From assembly GCF_003003175.1 (NCBI RefSeq), contig NZ_PVTY01000007.1, positions 1 to 64,000 of the forward strand: a DNA stretch of 64,000 nt, given 5' to 3'. This document shows, one piece after another, positions 53,501-64,000 of this stretch (within the stretch, counting starts at the first letter, position 1; every line of letters starts with the position of its first letter). A model generated the notes under the pieces. That model was not told the DNA's origin, made no database searches, and worked only from the letters and a program-made list of their open reading frames with translations. The DNA is from Nesterenkonia sandarakina. Lineage in GTDB: Bacteria; Actinomycetota; Actinomycetes; Actinomycetales; Micrococcaceae. The translations under genes and the position numbers were made by a program.

Positions 53501-53985
53501 AGCTCCTCGGCGGCGGCCAGCGCCTCCCCCATGGAGTGCACGATCAGCGACTTGGCGGACTCCGCGCCGGAGCGCTCCACCACGCCCTTGAACTTCTGCC
53601 GATCCTCGCCCAGCTCGATCGCGGCGATGTTCGCGCCGATGAGCTCGACGCCGAACTTCTCCAGCACCCCGTCCTTGTCCAGCGCGATCGCGGTGTTCAG
53701 CGCGGTCTGCCCGCCCAGGGTGGGCAGCAGCGCGTCGGGGCGCTCCTTCTCGATGATCTTCGCGACCACCTCGGGGCTGATCGGCTCCACGTAGGTGGCG
53801 TCGGCGAACTCCGGGTCGGTCATGATGGTGGCCGGGTTGGAGTTGACCAGGATGACCCGCAGGCCCTCCTCCTTGAGCACTCGCAGGGCCTGGGTGCCGG
53901 AGTAGTCGAACTCGGCGGCCTGTCCGATGACGATCGGGCCGGAGCCGATGACCATGACGGACTTGAGGTCTTGACGCTTAGGCAT
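50593..53985 (-). CDS. carB: Carbamoyl-phosphate synthase large subunit
   Basis: The 1130-residue protein makes carbamoyl phosphate with ammonia from CarA. Two ATP-grasp halves are visible, opening [20 protein letters not shown] and [20 protein letters not shown], and a C-terminal MGS-like allosteric domain ([20 protein letters not shown]). ATG 53985 (MPKRQDLK) is the family start; a frame to 54081 runs back into carA and is rejected. It overlaps carA by 8 nt. The last 50 residues are an Ala/Gln-rich tail beyond the normal end. Confidence 0.97.
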   Translation of the reverse strand: MPKRQDLKSVMVIGSGPIVIGQAAEFDYSGTQALRVLKEEGLRVILVNSNPATIMTDPEFADATYVEPISPEVVAKIIEKERPDALLPTLGGQTALNTAIALDKDGVLEKFGVELIGANIAAIELGEDRQKFKGVVERSGAESAKSLIVHSMGEALAAAEELGYPMVVRPSFTMGGLGSGMAYNERDLHRIAGAGLQYSPTTEVLLEESILGWKEYELEMMRDSKDNVVVVCSIENFDPVGVHTGDSITVAPAMTLTDREYQRLRDISINVIREVGVATGGCNIQFAIEPGTGRVVVIEMNPRVSRSSALASKATGFAIAKIATKLALGYTLDEIPNDITQKTPASFEPVLDYVVVKVPRFAFEKFPAADPTLTTTMKSVGEAMAFGRNFTEAMQKALRSLEQRGSEFDFTVAGPEELEQLLAKMATATTERLHQVQRALLSGASIEQVYEITGIDPWYLDQLQLINETATAVASAPELDVEALRLAKRHGFSDEQIGALRHMDAAVVRGVRHALGIRPVYKTVDTCAAEFEAFTPYHYSSYDLEDEIVHHDQPSVIILGSGPNRIGQGIEFDYSCVHATMALREAGYETVMVNCNPETVSTDYDVSTRLYFEPLTLEDVLEVIAAEERTGGVAGVFVQLGGQTPLKLAQQLADAGVTILGTSPEAIDLAEDRGEFDQVLQRGGLIAPKNGTAVSFEDAKKVADSIGYPVLVRPSYVLGGRGMEIVYDEPGLERYIANATEVTPEHPVLVDRFLEDAIEVDVDALYDGEQLFVGGIMEHIEEAGIHSGDSACVLPPITLGPDVLERVRVATRAIAEGVGVKGLINIQFALASDILYVIEANPRASRTVPFVSKATGVQMAKAAAHIGTGVSIAQLRAGSGHQLSGLLPATGDGSELPPGAPVSVKEAVLPFARFRTPEGRVVDSLLGPEMRSTGEVMGIDKHFDTAFAKAQQAANNPLPTSGNVFVSVANRDKRAIIMPVKRLADLGFSIVSTGGTADVLRRNGVETTTVAKIADADTQGGTILERVESGEIALIINTPSGGDARSDGYEIRAAATSVGTPVITTVAEFGAAVQAIEALGQFSWSVASLQEHAERLKQAEQRHQAELATQAARTQASAAAQAAPAEQARA

Positions 53986-55306
53986 TGAGTGGGTTCCCTC
54001 CACGGGTCTCAGTGTCGGTGATGGTCTCAGTGGCGGCGGTCGCGGTGCCGGAGGTGTTTGCGGCGGTGACGGTGTCGGCACCGGTGCTGGTGCGCGCGTC
54101 GGTCATCAGTTCGACGAAACGGTCGAAGAGGTAGGCCGAGTCATGCGGGCCGGCCGCGGCCTCGGGGTGGTACTGCACGCTGAAGGCGGGGATGTCGAGG
54201 CAGCGCAGGCCCTCCACGACGCCGTCGTTGAGGCTGGAGTGGCTGACCTCGACCCGGCCGAAGCGGTCCTGCGGGGCGGTGACCACCTCGCCCACCGGGG
54301 CGTCCACGGCGAAGCCGTGGTTCTGCGAGGTGATCTCGACCTTGCCGGTGGCGTGGTCCATCACCGGCTGGTTGATCCCGCGGTGGCCGAAGGGCAGCTT
54401 GTAGGTGCCGAAGCCCAGGGCGCGGCCGAGGATCTGGTTGCCGAAGCAGATCCCGAAGAACGGGGTCCGGTGCTCCAGCACCTCGCGCAGCAGCCCGATC
54501 TGGTTCGCGGCGGTGGCGGGGTCTCCGGGTCCGTTGGAGAGGAAGACTCCGTCGGGGTTCAGCGCCTCGATCTCGGCGAAGCTGCTGGCGGCGGGAAGCA
54601 CGTGCACGCGCAGTCCGCGTTCGGCCATCCGCACCGGGGTCATGGTCTTGATCCCGAGGTCGATGGCGGCCACGGTCGCGACGACCGCGTCGGTCCAGCC
54701 GTGGTCGCGGGGCTCCACGACGTAGGCGGTGTCGGTGGAGACCTCTTCGGCCAGGCGGGCTCCGGCCATCGAGGGCTGGGCCTTGACCTCGGCGACCAGC
54801 TCGGCGACGGGACGAGCGGCCTGGTCTCCGGAGAAGATCCCGGCCTTCATCGACCCTGCGGAGCGCAGGTGCCGGGTGATCGCCCGCGTGTCGACGTCCT
54901 TGATCCCGACGATCTCCTGGAGGGCGAGCTCCTCGTCCAAGGTGCGTCGGGAGCGCCAGTTCGAGGGGCGGCGGGCGGCGTCGCGGACCACGTAACCGGC
55001 GACCCAGATCCTGCGCGACTCGGCGTCCTCGTCGTTGATCCCGGTGTTGCCGATGTGCGGTGCGGTCTGGACCACGATCTGCCGGGCGTAGGACGGGTCG
55101 GTGAGCGTCTCCTGGTACCCGGTCATCCCGGTGGCGAAGACGGCTTCACCCAGGCGGGCGCCCTGGGCGCCATAGGCGGCGCCGCGATGCACGGTGCCGT
55201 CCTCGAGGACCAGCAGCGCGGGAGCCGCGGCCGGGGCGGAGGGCGGCGTCTGGGCAGCTGGGGAGGACGGCGCGGAGGCCAGAGTGGCAGAGGTGTGTCG
55301 GGTCAT
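53978..55306 (-). CDS. carA: Carbamoyl-phosphate synthase small subunit
   Basis: The 442-residue glutaminase subunit supplies ammonia to CarB. The N-terminal domain has [20 protein letters not shown], and the class I glutaminase has nucleophile Cys in [16 protein letters not shown] and the His/Glu pair in [15 protein letters not shown] Thr/Ala-rich 40-residue tail follows. Its ATG overlaps the stop of the preceding membrane-protein gene as ATGA. Confidence 0.97.
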   Translation of the reverse strand: MTRHTSATLASAPSSPAAQTPPSAPAAAPALLVLEDGTVHRGAAYGAQGARLGEAVFATGMTGYQETLTDPSYARQIVVQTAPHIGNTGINDEDAESRRIWVAGYVVRDAARRPSNWRSRRTLDEELALQEIVGIKDVDTRAITRHLRSAGSMKAGIFSGDQAARPVAELVAEVKAQPSMAGARLAEEVSTDTAYVVEPRDHGWTDAVVATVAAIDLGIKTMTPVRMAERGLRVHVLPAASSFAEIEALNPDGVFLSNGPGDPATAANQIGLLREVLEHRTPFFGICFGNQILGRALGFGTYKLPFGHRGINQPVMDHATGKVEITSQNHGFAVDAPVGEVVTAPQDRFGRVEVSHSSLNDGVVEGLRCLDIPAFSVQYHPEAAAGPHDSAYLFDRFVELMTDARTSTGADTVTAANTSGTATAATETITDTETRGGNPLNA

Positions 55307-55878
55307 GATGATGGTGACTCCTCGTCGGAGGGACTGGCGTAGGGACGGGCAGAGGGACTGATGACGGATCTGAGCTCGTCGAGGAGCTCCTGGTGGGCTT
55401 CTGCGTGGCGGGCACGGAAGGCGGTCTCCACGGGCTCCTCGCCGAGCCGCCAGCCGATGATGACGGCGCCGTCGCGTTCCACGAACTTCCCCACCACTCC
55501 GCGGTCGGTGCGCACATGGTCCAGCGCGGCCGCGGAGATCAGGTAGTTGGGGGCACCGGAGCGGAAGACGGCGACGCCCTGGTCGTGGACCTCGAGCCGT
55601 CCGTTCGTGCGCACGCCGAGGCCGTGGACGGCGACGCGGTCGAGGTAGTCCCCGGCCTTGACGGTGCCGATGACCATGCCCTCGGCGGCGGCCCGCGGCT
55701 GCGCCTCGAGCAGTGCGGCGGGGACGTCGTCAGGGGCCGGAAGTCCGCCCTGTCGGCGTTTGCGGCCGCGCCAGCCGAGCCAGAGCAGGCCCAGCAGCAG
55801 GGCGATGATGCTCAGCGCGATCCACAGGTAGTTCAGGTAGGTCCCGGTCATGTCCGGGGCGGTGGTGGCCAGGGTCAC
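55303..55878 (-). CDS. Membrane-anchored PH-like protein of the pyr operon
   Basis: A 191-residue protein with one membrane segment ([20 protein letters not shown]), a basic RGRKRRQGG stretch and a soluble domain of strand-rich sequence ([39 protein letters not shown]). It is the positional equivalent of the membrane protein between pyrC and carA in Mycobacterium (Rv1382). Its function there is also unknown. GTG at 55878 overlaps the pyrC stop as GTGA and it overlaps carA by 4 nt, so it is made with pyrimidine enzymes. A link to carbamoyl-phosphate synthase localisation is only a guess. Confidence 0.8.
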   Translation of the reverse strand: MTLATTAPDMTGTYLNYLWIALSIIALLLGLLWLGWRGRKRRQGGLPAPDDVPAALLEAQPRAAAEGMVIGTVKAGDYLDRVAVHGLGVRTNGRLEVHDQGVAVFRSGAPNYLISAAALDHVRTDRGVVGKFVERDGAVIIGWRLGEEPVETAFRARHAEAHQELLDELRSVISPSARPYASPSDEESPSS

Positions 55879-57254
55879 GCGCTCACCTCTCGTGCCGGAG
55901 TCTCGGGCGTCGGGTGGGTCAGCGGCGTGTTGAGCTCGCCGTCGAGCACCACCGGGTGTCCGTGCAGGAAGGTCGCGCGCACCGACCCGGGCAGCTCCAT
56001 GCCGCGGAACGGGGAGTTCCGGCCCTTGCTGGCGTGACCGGCTGGGTCCACGACCTGTGTCGACTCCGGGTCGATGAGGATCAGGTTGGCGGGCTCTCCC
56101 GCCTCGAGCGGGCGGCCCTGGTGGGCGTGGCGGTAGATCCGCGCCGGCATGATCGAGGTCACCTCGGCGAAGCGTCGCCAGTCCATGAGCCCGGTGGCGA
56201 TCATGGTCTTGATGATCACCGGCAGCGCTGTCTCCAGTCCGGTCATCCCCATGGCCGCGGCGGACCATTCGCATTCCTTGGCCTGGGTGGGGTGCGGGGC
56301 GTGGTCGGTGCCGATGATGTCGATGGTGCCGTCGGCGAGGCCGGCGCGCAGCGCCTCGACGTCGGCGCTGGTGCGCAGCGGCGGGTTGACCTTGTACACC
56401 GGGTCGTAGCCGCGGACCAGCTCGTCGGTGAGCAGCAGGTGGTGCGGGGTGACCTCGGCGGTGACGTCGATCCCGCGCTCCTTGGCCCAGCGGATGATCT
56501 CCACCGAGCCGGCGGTGGAGACGTGGCAGATATGCAGCCGCGAGCCCACGTGCTGGGCCAGCAGCACGTCGCGGGCGATGATGGATTCCTCGGCCACGGC
56601 GGGCCAGCCCGGCAGTCCGAGGATCGCGGAGACGTCGCCCTCGTTCATCTGGGCACCCTCGGTGAGCATCGGTTCCTGGGCGTGCTGGGCGATGAACCCG
56701 TCGACGGTCTTGACGTATTCCAGCGCCCGACGCATCAGCACCGGGTTGTGCACGCACATCCCGTCGTCGGAGAACATCCGCACCTGGGCGGAGGACTCGG
56801 CCATGGCGCCGAGCTCGGCGAGCCGCTCACCGGCGAGCCCGACGGTGACCGCCCCGACCGGGTAGACCTCGGTCCAGCCGGAGGCCCGGCCGAGCCGGTG
56901 CACCTGTTCGACGACGCCGGCGGAGTCCGCCACCGGGGAGGAGTTCGCCATCGCGTGGACCGCGGTGAAGCCGCCCTTGGCGGCGGCCCGGCTGCCGGTC
57001 TCCACGGTCTCGGCGTCCTCGCGGCCGGGTTCGCGCAGGTGGGTGTGGAGGTCCACCATGCCCGGGAGCATGATCAGGCCCTCCGCTTCGAGGGTGCGGA
57101 GGCCCTCGGGCTGCTCGGCGTGGAGCTGCTCGGCCTGGGCTCGGGCAGCGTCTCCGACGGCGGCGATCCGGCCCTCGGTGATGAGCACGTCGAGCGGTGC
57201 CTCGCCGTAGGGCCGAGCGCCCAGGACCAGGGTGGCGGTGCGGGTGTGAGTCAT
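55875..57254 (-). CDS. pyrC: Dihydroorotase
   Basis: The 459-residue enzyme closes carbamoyl aspartate to dihydroorotate. Metal-binding motifs [12 protein letters not shown] and GTDHAPH are present, with a Lys region in [13 protein letters not shown] where the carbamylated Lys is replaced, as in some type I enzymes. It overlaps pyrB by 4 nt and the PH-like gene by 4 nt. Confidence 0.95.
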   Translation of the reverse strand: MTHTRTATLVLGARPYGEAPLDVLITEGRIAAVGDAARAQAEQLHAEQPEGLRTLEAEGLIMLPGMVDLHTHLREPGREDAETVETGSRAAAKGGFTAVHAMANSSPVADSAGVVEQVHRLGRASGWTEVYPVGAVTVGLAGERLAELGAMAESSAQVRMFSDDGMCVHNPVLMRRALEYVKTVDGFIAQHAQEPMLTEGAQMNEGDVSAILGLPGWPAVAEESIIARDVLLAQHVGSRLHICHVSTAGSVEIIRWAKERGIDVTAEVTPHHLLLTDELVRGYDPVYKVNPPLRTSADVEALRAGLADGTIDIIGTDHAPHPTQAKECEWSAAAMGMTGLETALPVIIKTMIATGLMDWRRFAEVTSIMPARIYRHAHQGRPLEAGEPANLILIDPESTQVVDPAGHASKGRNSPFRGMELPGSVRATFLHGHPVVLDGELNTPLTHPTPETPAREVSA

Positions 57255-58245
57255 GCGGTGTTCCTCTCTGAGCTGCTCAGCAGCAGGTGCAGCACGGCCA
57301 TGCGGACCGAGACTCCGTGGGAGACCTGGTCGAGGACCTGGTTCATCGGGGAGTCGGCCGCGGCGGCGGAGATCTCGACTCCGCGGTTCATCGGGCCGGG
57401 GTGCAGGATCATCGGGGTCTGTCCGGCGGCGCCGCGGTGTGCTTCGAGCCGGGCCAGCCGTTCATCGGTCAGTCCCCAGCGGCGGGTGTATTCCGCGGCG
57501 GTGGGGAAATAGGCGCCGCCCATCCGTTCGGCCTGCACGCGCAGCATCATGATCGCGTCGGGCCCGGCCTCCGGGCCGGAGCCCAGCGCCTCGTCGAGGC
57601 TGTAGTACACGCTGACCGGCCATTTCTCCACGCCCACCGGCAGCAGCGTGGCCGGGGCGACCAGGCCGACGTCGGCGCCCAGGGTGCGCAGCAGCCAGAT
57701 GTTGGACCGCGCCACCCTCGAGTGCAGGATGTCACCGACGATGAGCACCCGCATCCCGGTCAGGTCGGTGCCGCGCGGGTCCTGGCCCTGGGCGGCGGAC
57801 CAGCCGCGGCGCAGGGTCAGTGCGTCGAGCAGCGCCTGGGTGGGGTGTTCGTGGGTGCCGTCCCCGGCGTTGATCACCGCGCAGTCGGTCCAGTCCGAGG
57901 CGGCCAGCTGTGCGGCCGCTCCGGAGGCCCAGTGCCGCATCACGATCGCGTCGGCGCCGATGGCCTCCAGGGTCTGCACGGTGTCCTTCAGCGACTCGCC
58001 CTTCGAGACCGAGGAGCCCTTGGCGGAGAAGTTCATGACATCGGCGGAGAGCCGCTTGGCGGCGGCCTCGAAGGAGATCCGGGTGCGGGTGGAGTCCTCG
58101 AAGAAGAGGTTCACCACGGTGCGGCCGCGCAGCGTCGGGAGCTTCTTGACCTCGCGGGTGGAGACGGCGGCCATCTCCTCGGCGGTGTCGAGGATGCTCA
58201 GCGCCTGGGTGTGGCTGAGATCTGCGGTGGAGAGCAGGTGCCGCA

Positions 58246-58246
<1 letters not shown>
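57251..58246 (-). CDS. pyrB: Aspartate carbamoyltransferase
   Basis: The 331-residue catalytic subunit joins carbamoyl phosphate to aspartate. [20 protein letters not shown] is the signature, and [19 protein letters not shown] and [20 protein letters not shown] follow. No PyrI regulatory subunit is present, as usual in this group. It overlaps pyrR by 1 nt (TGATG) and pyrC by 4 nt. Confidence 0.96.
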
Positions 58247-59395
<1,149 letters not shown>

Positions 59396-59403
59396 TGGGG
59401 GGA

Positions 59404-59967
59404 TCAGTCCGTGACTCGGCCGAGGTACGCGGAGGTGCGAGTGTCGACCTTCACGCGGGTGCCCTGGTCCACGAACAGCGGGACCTGGATCTCGTGTCCG
59501 GTCTCGAGGGTGGCGGACTTGGTGCCGGCGTTGGAGCGGTCGCCCTGCAGGCCCGGCTCGGTGTAGGTGATCTCCAGGACGACCGAGGGGGGCAGGTCGA
59601 GGTAGAGCGGAGTGCCGTCGTGCAGTGCGATGGTCACCTCGTGGGACTCGAGCAGGAAGTGCGCGGCGTCGCCGACCACGGTGGCGGGCACGGTGATCTG
59701 GTCGTAGTCGCGCAGGTCCATGAAGACGAAGTCCTCACCGTCCTGGTAGAGGTACTGGTAGTTGGATCGGTCGACTGTGGCGAACTCCACCTTGGCTCCG
59801 GCGTTGAACGTCTTGTCCACGGCCTTGCCGGTGCGGATGTTCTTCAGCTTGGTGCGCACGAACGCGCCGCCCTTGCCCGGCTTGACGTGCTGGAACTCGA
59901 GCGTGTTCCACAGCTGTCCCTCCATCTTGAGGACGGAGCCGTTCTTGATGTCGTTCGAGCTGGCCAC
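59404..59967 (-). CDS. efp: Elongation factor P
   Basis: The 187-residue protein relieves ribosome stalling at polyproline. The N-terminal domain has [18 protein letters not shown] and the loop [15 protein letters not shown], whose Lys sits at the tip. OB domains follow. GTG at 59967 has AAGGAAAGG upstream. A -10-like TAGAAT on the minus strand near 60025 could start its own transcript after aroB. Confidence 0.96.
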   Translation of the reverse strand: MASSNDIKNGSVLKMEGQLWNTLEFQHVKPGKGGAFVRTKLKNIRTGKAVDKTFNAGAKVEFATVDRSNYQYLYQDGEDFVFMDLRDYDQITVPATVVGDAAHFLLESHEVTIALHDGTPLYLDLPPSVVLEITYTEPGLQGDRSNAGTKSATLETGHEIQVPLFVDQGTRVKVDTRTSAYLGRVTD

Positions 59968-60045
59968 AATCTGCCTTTCCTTGGGTCATACGGGCGCAGG
60001 TGTTCCACGCAGCGCCAATCGATTCTACAGGGTCCAGCCCAGGAC

Positions 60046-61209
60046 TCAGAGTGAGATCATGCTTCCGGTCTCCGGCTGGGCGATCTCCTGGTAGGTCGCG
60101 AAGAGGATCGAGGCGTCCGGGATCTCGACGGTCGCCGGCTGTCCCTGGCCGCCCAGCAGCACGAACCGCAGCTGGTCGCCGCGGTTCTTCTTGTCCCGGC
60201 GGATGCCCTCGAGCAGCTGGCTCCACCGGTCATCACGGTAGGTGGTCGGCAGACCGAGCAGGTTCAGCACGGCGTGGTGGCGATCGGCGGTGGCGTCGTC
60301 GAGGCGGCCGAGGCTGCGTGCGAGCTCGGCGGCGAAGATCATGCCCACCGAGATGGCCGCGCCGTGGCGCCACTGGTAGCGCTCGGCGAGCTCGATGGCG
60401 TGGCCCAGGGTGTGGCCGTAGTTCAGCGACTCGCGGACCCCTGACTCCAGCGCGTCCTCACCGACCACCTTGGCCTTGACCGAGATGGCACGTTCGATGA
60501 GCTCCCGGATCTGCCAGGAGTGCGGGTTCTGCGCCTGCTCCGGGGCGGCCTCGATGATGTCGAGGATCCGCTCATCGGCGATGAATCCGCACTTGACCAC
60601 CTCGGCCAGTCCGGCGACCAGCTCGTTGCGCGGCAATGTGAGCAGCGTGTCCAGGTCGGCGAGCACCCCGGCGGGCTGGTGGAAGGAGCCGACCAGGTTC
60701 TTGCCCTCTGAGGTGTTGATCCCGGTCTTGCCGCCCACTGCGGCGTCGACCATGCCCAGCAGCGTGGTGGGCATGTGGACCACGCGGATGCCGCGCAGCC
60801 AGGTGGCGGCCACGAAGCCGGCGGCGTCGGTCACCGCGCCTCCGCCGACGGCGACGATCGCGTCCGAGCGGGTGAAGTCGTTCTGACCCAGGACCTGCCA
60901 GCAGAAGGCGGCGACCTGGATGTGCTTGCCCTCCTCGGCGTCCGGGATCTCTGCGACCAGCGCCTGGTATCCGGCCTTCTCGAGGTCCTCACGGACCACA
61001 TCGCCGGTGGCGCGCAGCGCCCGGGGGTGGATCACCAGCACCCGTTCGGCCTGCGGTCCGACGAGTCCGGGCAGCCGGGAGAGCAGCCCGTTGCCGATGA
61101 TGACGTCGTAGCCCAGTTCTTGGCCGCCGGAGCCCGCGCCCTCTCCGACGGTGATGATCGTGGGTTCAGGGGCTGGGGCGGACGCCTCGGTCTCGGCCTG
61201 GTGGCTCAT
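60046..61209 (-). CDS. aroB: 3-dehydroquinate synthase
   Basis: The 387-residue NAD-dependent enzyme converts DAHP to 3-dehydroquinate. VGGGAVTDAAGFVAATWLRG, TTLLGMVDAAVGGKTGIN and GESLNYGHTLGHAIE-like RESLNYGHTLGHAIEL with metal ligands are present. It overlaps aroK by 4 nt. A 78-nt gap separates it from efp. Confidence 0.96.
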   Translation of the reverse strand: MSHQAETEASAPAPEPTIITVGEGAGSGGQELGYDVIIGNGLLSRLPGLVGPQAERVLVIHPRALRATGDVVREDLEKAGYQALVAEIPDAEEGKHIQVAAFCWQVLGQNDFTRSDAIVAVGGGAVTDAAGFVAATWLRGIRVVHMPTTLLGMVDAAVGGKTGINTSEGKNLVGSFHQPAGVLADLDTLLTLPRNELVAGLAEVVKCGFIADERILDIIEAAPEQAQNPHSWQIRELIERAISVKAKVVGEDALESGVRESLNYGHTLGHAIELAERYQWRHGAAISVGMIFAAELARSLGRLDDATADRHHAVLNLLGLPTTYRDDRWSQLLEGIRRDKKNRGDQLRFVLLGGQGQPATVEIPDASILFATYQEIAQPETGSMISL

Positions 61210-61766
61210 ACGCTTGGGTCTCTCCTGGAGGTGGTGTTGAGGGCTCGCACGATGTGATCGACTCGCACGTCGATGTGCGCATCATCCGGGGTCATGACGA
61301 TATCAGCGCAGTCTCGATAGATCTGCTCGCGTTCGGCGTAGATGCGCTTCCATGCCTCGACCGGGTGGGCGCCGAGGATCGGCCGGGTGGAGCCGTCGCC
61401 CAGGCGCAGCGCGGCCTGATGCTCGGTGAGGTCCAACAGGATCACGAGCTGGTCGCGCAGCAGCTCGCGGGTCCTCGGGCTGAGCACCGATCCGCCGCCG
61501 AGGCTGATCACCGAGGGGCGTGGCGAGTCGAGCAGCTCGGCGACGATGTTCTCCTCCTCGGCGCGGAAGACCTGCTCCCCGTGCAGCGAGAAGTAGGCCG
61601 GGATCGGGCCGTGCCGGGCGACGAAGAAGTGGTCGCTGTCCACGTGGGGCCGGTGCAGCCGGCGGGCCAGGGCGGCACCCACGGTGGACTTTCCCGAGCC
61701 CATCGGTCCGATCAGCACGATGTTGCGGCCGTCGCCTCGCTGCTCGGCGGCTGCGGGCTGACGCAT
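61206..61766 (-). CDS. aroK: Shikimate kinase
   Basis: The 186-residue enzyme phosphorylates shikimate. P-loop GPMGSGKSTVGAALARRL, DSDHFFVARHG and GGGSVLSPRTRELLRD are conserved. An N-terminal 14-residue polar lead precedes the fold. It overlaps aroC by 1 nt (TGATG) and aroB by 4 nt. Confidence 0.95.
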   Translation of the reverse strand: MRQPAAAEQRGDGRNIVLIGPMGSGKSTVGAALARRLHRPHVDSDHFFVARHGPIPAYFSLHGEQVFRAEEENIVAELLDSPRPSVISLGGGSVLSPRTRELLRDQLVILLDLTEHQAALRLGDGSTRPILGAHPVEAWKRIYAEREQIYRDCADIVMTPDDAHIDVRVDHIVRALNTTSRRDPSV

Positions 61767-63025
61767 CAGTCCTGCATCGCGGCGGGGGCCTGCAGCGGAT
61801 CTCCATCCGCACCGGCGCCCGAGGGATCGCCGCCCAGCTCGGGAAGGTGATCGAGGTAGCCGCGCAGGTTGCGCTGCACCTCTGCGACTGAGTCTCCGCC
61901 GAACTTCTCCAGCACGGCCTCGGCGATGACCAGGGCCACCATGGCCTCTGCCACGACCCCGGCCGCCGGGACCGCGCAGACGTCGGAGCGCTGGTGGTGG
62001 GCGGTGGTGGCCTCACCGGTCGCAGTGTCCACGGTGCGCAGGGCGCGCGGCACGGTGGCGATGGGCTTCATCCCGGCCCGGACCCGCAGCGGGCCGCCGA
62101 TGCTCATGCCGCCCTCGATGCCGCCGGCGCGGTTGGAGGTGCGAACGATCTGGCCGTCGTCGTCCAGGACGATCTCGTCGTGGGCGGCCGAGCCGCGGCG
62201 TCGGGTGGTCTCGAAGCCGTCGCCGACCTCCACTCCCTTGATCGCCTGGATGCCCATCAGGGCTCCCGCCAGGCGGGAGTCCAGCCGGCGGTCCCAGTGC
62301 ACGTAGCTGCCCAGACCCGGGGGAAGTCCCCCGACGATCACCTCGACCACGCCGCCGAGGGTCTCCCCTGCGCGGTGGGCGTCGTCGACCTCGGCGACCA
62401 TCCGTTCGGAGGTCTCCGCGTCGAAGCAGCGCAGCGGATCCGCGTCCAGCGCCGCGGCGTCGGCGAACCGAGGCAGCGGGGCATCGGCCGGGATCTGCAC
62501 CGGGCCGATCGCGGTGGTGTGGGAGACCGTGGTGATCCCGAGCTCAGCCAGGAAGGACTGGGCGGCGGCGCCGAGGGCGACGCGGGTGGCGGTCTCTCGC
62601 GCCGAGGCGCGCTCCAGGACCGGCCGGGCCTCCCCGAAGCCGTATTTCTGCATGCCGGTGTAGTCGGCGTGACCCGGGCGGGGCCGGGTCAGCGGGGCGT
62701 TGCGGGCGAGGTGGGCCAGCTCATCGGGATCCACCGGATCGGCCGACATCACCTTCTCCCATTTGGGCCACTCGGTGTTGCCGACCTCGATGGCCAGCGG
62801 GCCACCGATGGTGACGCCGTGGCGCACACCTGCCAGCAGGGCGACCTGGTCCTGTTCGAACTTCATCCGGGCTCCGCGGCCATAGCCGAGGCGGCGGCGG
62901 GCCAGCTTCTCCTGCACCGCAGAGGTGCTCAGCGAGACGCCGGCGGGAAGCCCTTCCAGGATTCCGACGAGGGATTTGCCGTGTGATTCTCCGGAAGTGA
63001 GCCAGCGCAACATGGGGTCCATCAT
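61766..63025 (-). CDS. aroC: Chorismate synthase
   Basis: The 419-residue FMN-dependent enzyme makes chorismate from [24 protein letters not shown] opens it, and [13 protein letters not shown] and [15 protein letters not shown] follow. ATG 63025 overlaps the aroE stop as ATGA; the ATG at 63013 (MLRW) is the usual family start and may be the real one. Confidence 0.96.
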   Translation of the reverse strand: MMDPMLRWLTSGESHGKSLVGILEGLPAGVSLSTSAVQEKLARRRLGYGRGARMKFEQDQVALLAGVRHGVTIGGPLAIEVGNTEWPKWEKVMSADPVDPDELAHLARNAPLTRPRPGHADYTGMQKYGFGEARPVLERASARETATRVALGAAAQSFLAELGITTVSHTTAIGPVQIPADAPLPRFADAAALDADPLRCFDAETSERMVAEVDDAHRAGETLGGVVEVIVGGLPPGLGSYVHWDRRLDSRLAGALMGIQAIKGVEVGDGFETTRRRGSAAHDEIVLDDDGQIVRTSNRAGGIEGGMSIGGPLRVRAGMKPIATVPRALRTVDTATGEATTAHHQRSDVCAVPAAGVVAEAMVALVIAEAVLEKFGGDSVAEVQRNLRGYLDHLPELGGDPSGAGADGDPLQAPAAMQD

Positions 63026-64000
63026 AAACCGATGGAGCGCCTCATCTTTGCCACCATCTGGGCGTGGGACGCTTCGGAGAGCTCTGCCGCCGGGGTCGAG
63101 GTGCTCGCGCTGAACAGCTCCACCTGCTTCACAGCCTGGTGCAGCAGCATCACCAGGCCGCTGACCACGGGGCCTCCGGAGGCCTCCCAGGAGCGGGCCA
63201 GGGCCGAGGGCCAGGGGTCGTAGGCGACGTCGAGCAGCGGGACCGGGCGGTCCAGGCAGGGCAGCCGGGCGGCGATCTCGTCGGCGGCGCGCGGCGGCAG
63301 GGTGGAGACCACAGCGTCGAGGTGTACCGGGGTGAGCTGAACCGGCGTCGCATCGGCCGGGTCGAGCTGGGCCGGGGTCCCGTCGGCCGGCTCCAGCTGG
63401 GCCGGGTCGGAGGGCGCAGGGCCGGAACCCTGCGTGCCGGTCCGCAGCTCGCGGGGCAGGTTCGAGAGTTCCGTCACGCTGAGTGTGAGGCCCAGCGCGG
63501 CGGCCACCGGTTCAAGCTCGCGCCCGCGCGGGATCGACCGGGCGTAGCTGCGCACCTGGGTGTAGCCGAGCTCCGCGGCGGCGGCCATCGCGGCGGTGGC
63601 GGTGGCGCCGGCCCCGATGATCCCGAAGCTTCCCCGGTCCGTCGACGACGCCGGGTGCAGCCCGGCCTCGCCGAGGGCCGCGACGATGCCGTCCACGTCG
63701 GTGTTCTCCGCCGCGAGCGTCCGCTGGGGACCAGCGGAGGTGTCGGCATTCCGGTGGATGACGGTGTTGAGCACTCCCAGCGCGGTGACCCGTGCTGAGG
63801 GGTGGTCCACGGCGCTGAGCATCGCGGCCTTCAGCGGCATGGTCACCGACCAGCCCATCCAGTCGCCCGCCGCCCCCTCGCCGCGCAGGAAGTCCTGCAG
63901 TGACTCCTCGGGGACGCCGATGCGCCGGTACTCGGCGTCGAGTCCCAGGTGCTCGTACGCCGCGGTGTGCAGCAGCGGGGAGAGCGAGTGGGCGATCGGG
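63022..64000 (-). CDS. aroE: Shikimate dehydrogenase, 5' end outside the window
   Basis: The visible 325 residues lack the first few. [20 protein letters not shown] near the edge is the shikimate-binding motif (SxS), [10 protein letters not shown] holds the catalytic Lys, and [19 protein letters not shown] is the NADP loop. An insert rich in Asp/Ala/Pro/Gln (residues near 200) repeats [14 protein letters not shown]-like units and is unusual. It reduces 3-dehydroshikimate and starts the aroE-aroC-aroK-aroB cluster. Confidence 0.93.
   Translation of the reverse strand, partial: PIAHSLSPLLHTAAYEHLGLDAEYRRIGVPEESLQDFLRGEGAAGDWMGWSVTMPLKAAMLSAVDHPSARVTALGVLNTVIHRNADTSAGPQRTLAAENTDVDGIVAALGEAGLHPASSTDRGSFGIIGAGATATAAMAAAAELGYTQVRSYARSIPRGRELEPVAAALGLTLSVTELSNLPRELRTGTQGSGPAPSDPAQLEPADGTPAQLDPADATPVQLTPVHLDAVVSTLPPRAADEIAARLPCLDRPVPLLDVAYDPWPSALARSWEASGGPVVSGLVMLLHQAVKQVELFSASTSTPAAELSEASHAQMVAKMRRSIGL

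Overview
The window is a chromosomal segment of a high-GC actinobacterium. The gene order points to Micrococcaceae or a close relative (Nesterenkonia/Arthrobacter-like); the genus is a guess. Supporting signs are the block pyrR-pyrB-pyrC-(membrane protein)-carA-carB-pyrF followed by mihF-gmk-rpoZ-coaBC-metK, the degenerate actinobacterial PriA, an Rpf with LysM, a mycobacterial-type SOS box and several probable leaderless promoters. No tRNA, rRNA, CRISPR array or prophage was seen.

Positions 1-23700 are an accessory-looking mosaic. They hold the end of an IS481-type transposase, a formate/nitrite channel, a frameshifted SDR gene, an alkylation and SOS repair block (AdaA-AlkA fusion, Ogt, and DnaE2 behind a DUF6504 gene with a LexA box), two DUF805 paralogues, a purine permease, a ClC channel, a phospholipase D-type synthase, a small membrane protein with its own regulator, and a NitT/TauT-type ABC importer. 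Three genes here carry single-base changes in G runs (positions 1721, 16255 and 21047), and a response regulator is decayed. An MFS exporter with an Lrp regulator closes the region.

Positions 23700-32700 carry cell-wall and C1/N functions: a resuscitation-promoting factor behind a long leader that may be a c-di-AMP riboswitch, a GH26 lipoprotein with an EF-hand-like loop, a class II amidotransferase, an FdhF/YdeP-type molybdopterin oxidoreductase, and a formamide operon (amiS-fmdB-fmdA). Formamide would enter by AmiS and be split by FmdA to ammonia and formate. The oxidoreductase and the FNT channel could then deal with the formate; this link is an inference.

Positions 32700-64000 are mostly core genes on the minus strand: comEA-comEC, degV, leuS, priA, metK, coaBC, rpoZ, gmk, mihF, the pyrimidine operon, nusB, efp and the shikimate genes aroE-aroC-aroK-aroB (aroE runs off the right edge). 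The pyr genes overlap by 1-8 nt throughout. Just before pyrR there is a match to the PyrR RNA-binding loop whose stem would sequester the pyrR Shine-Dalgarno. An EamA exporter with a divergent LysR regulator and a TVP38 protein lie between metK and priA.
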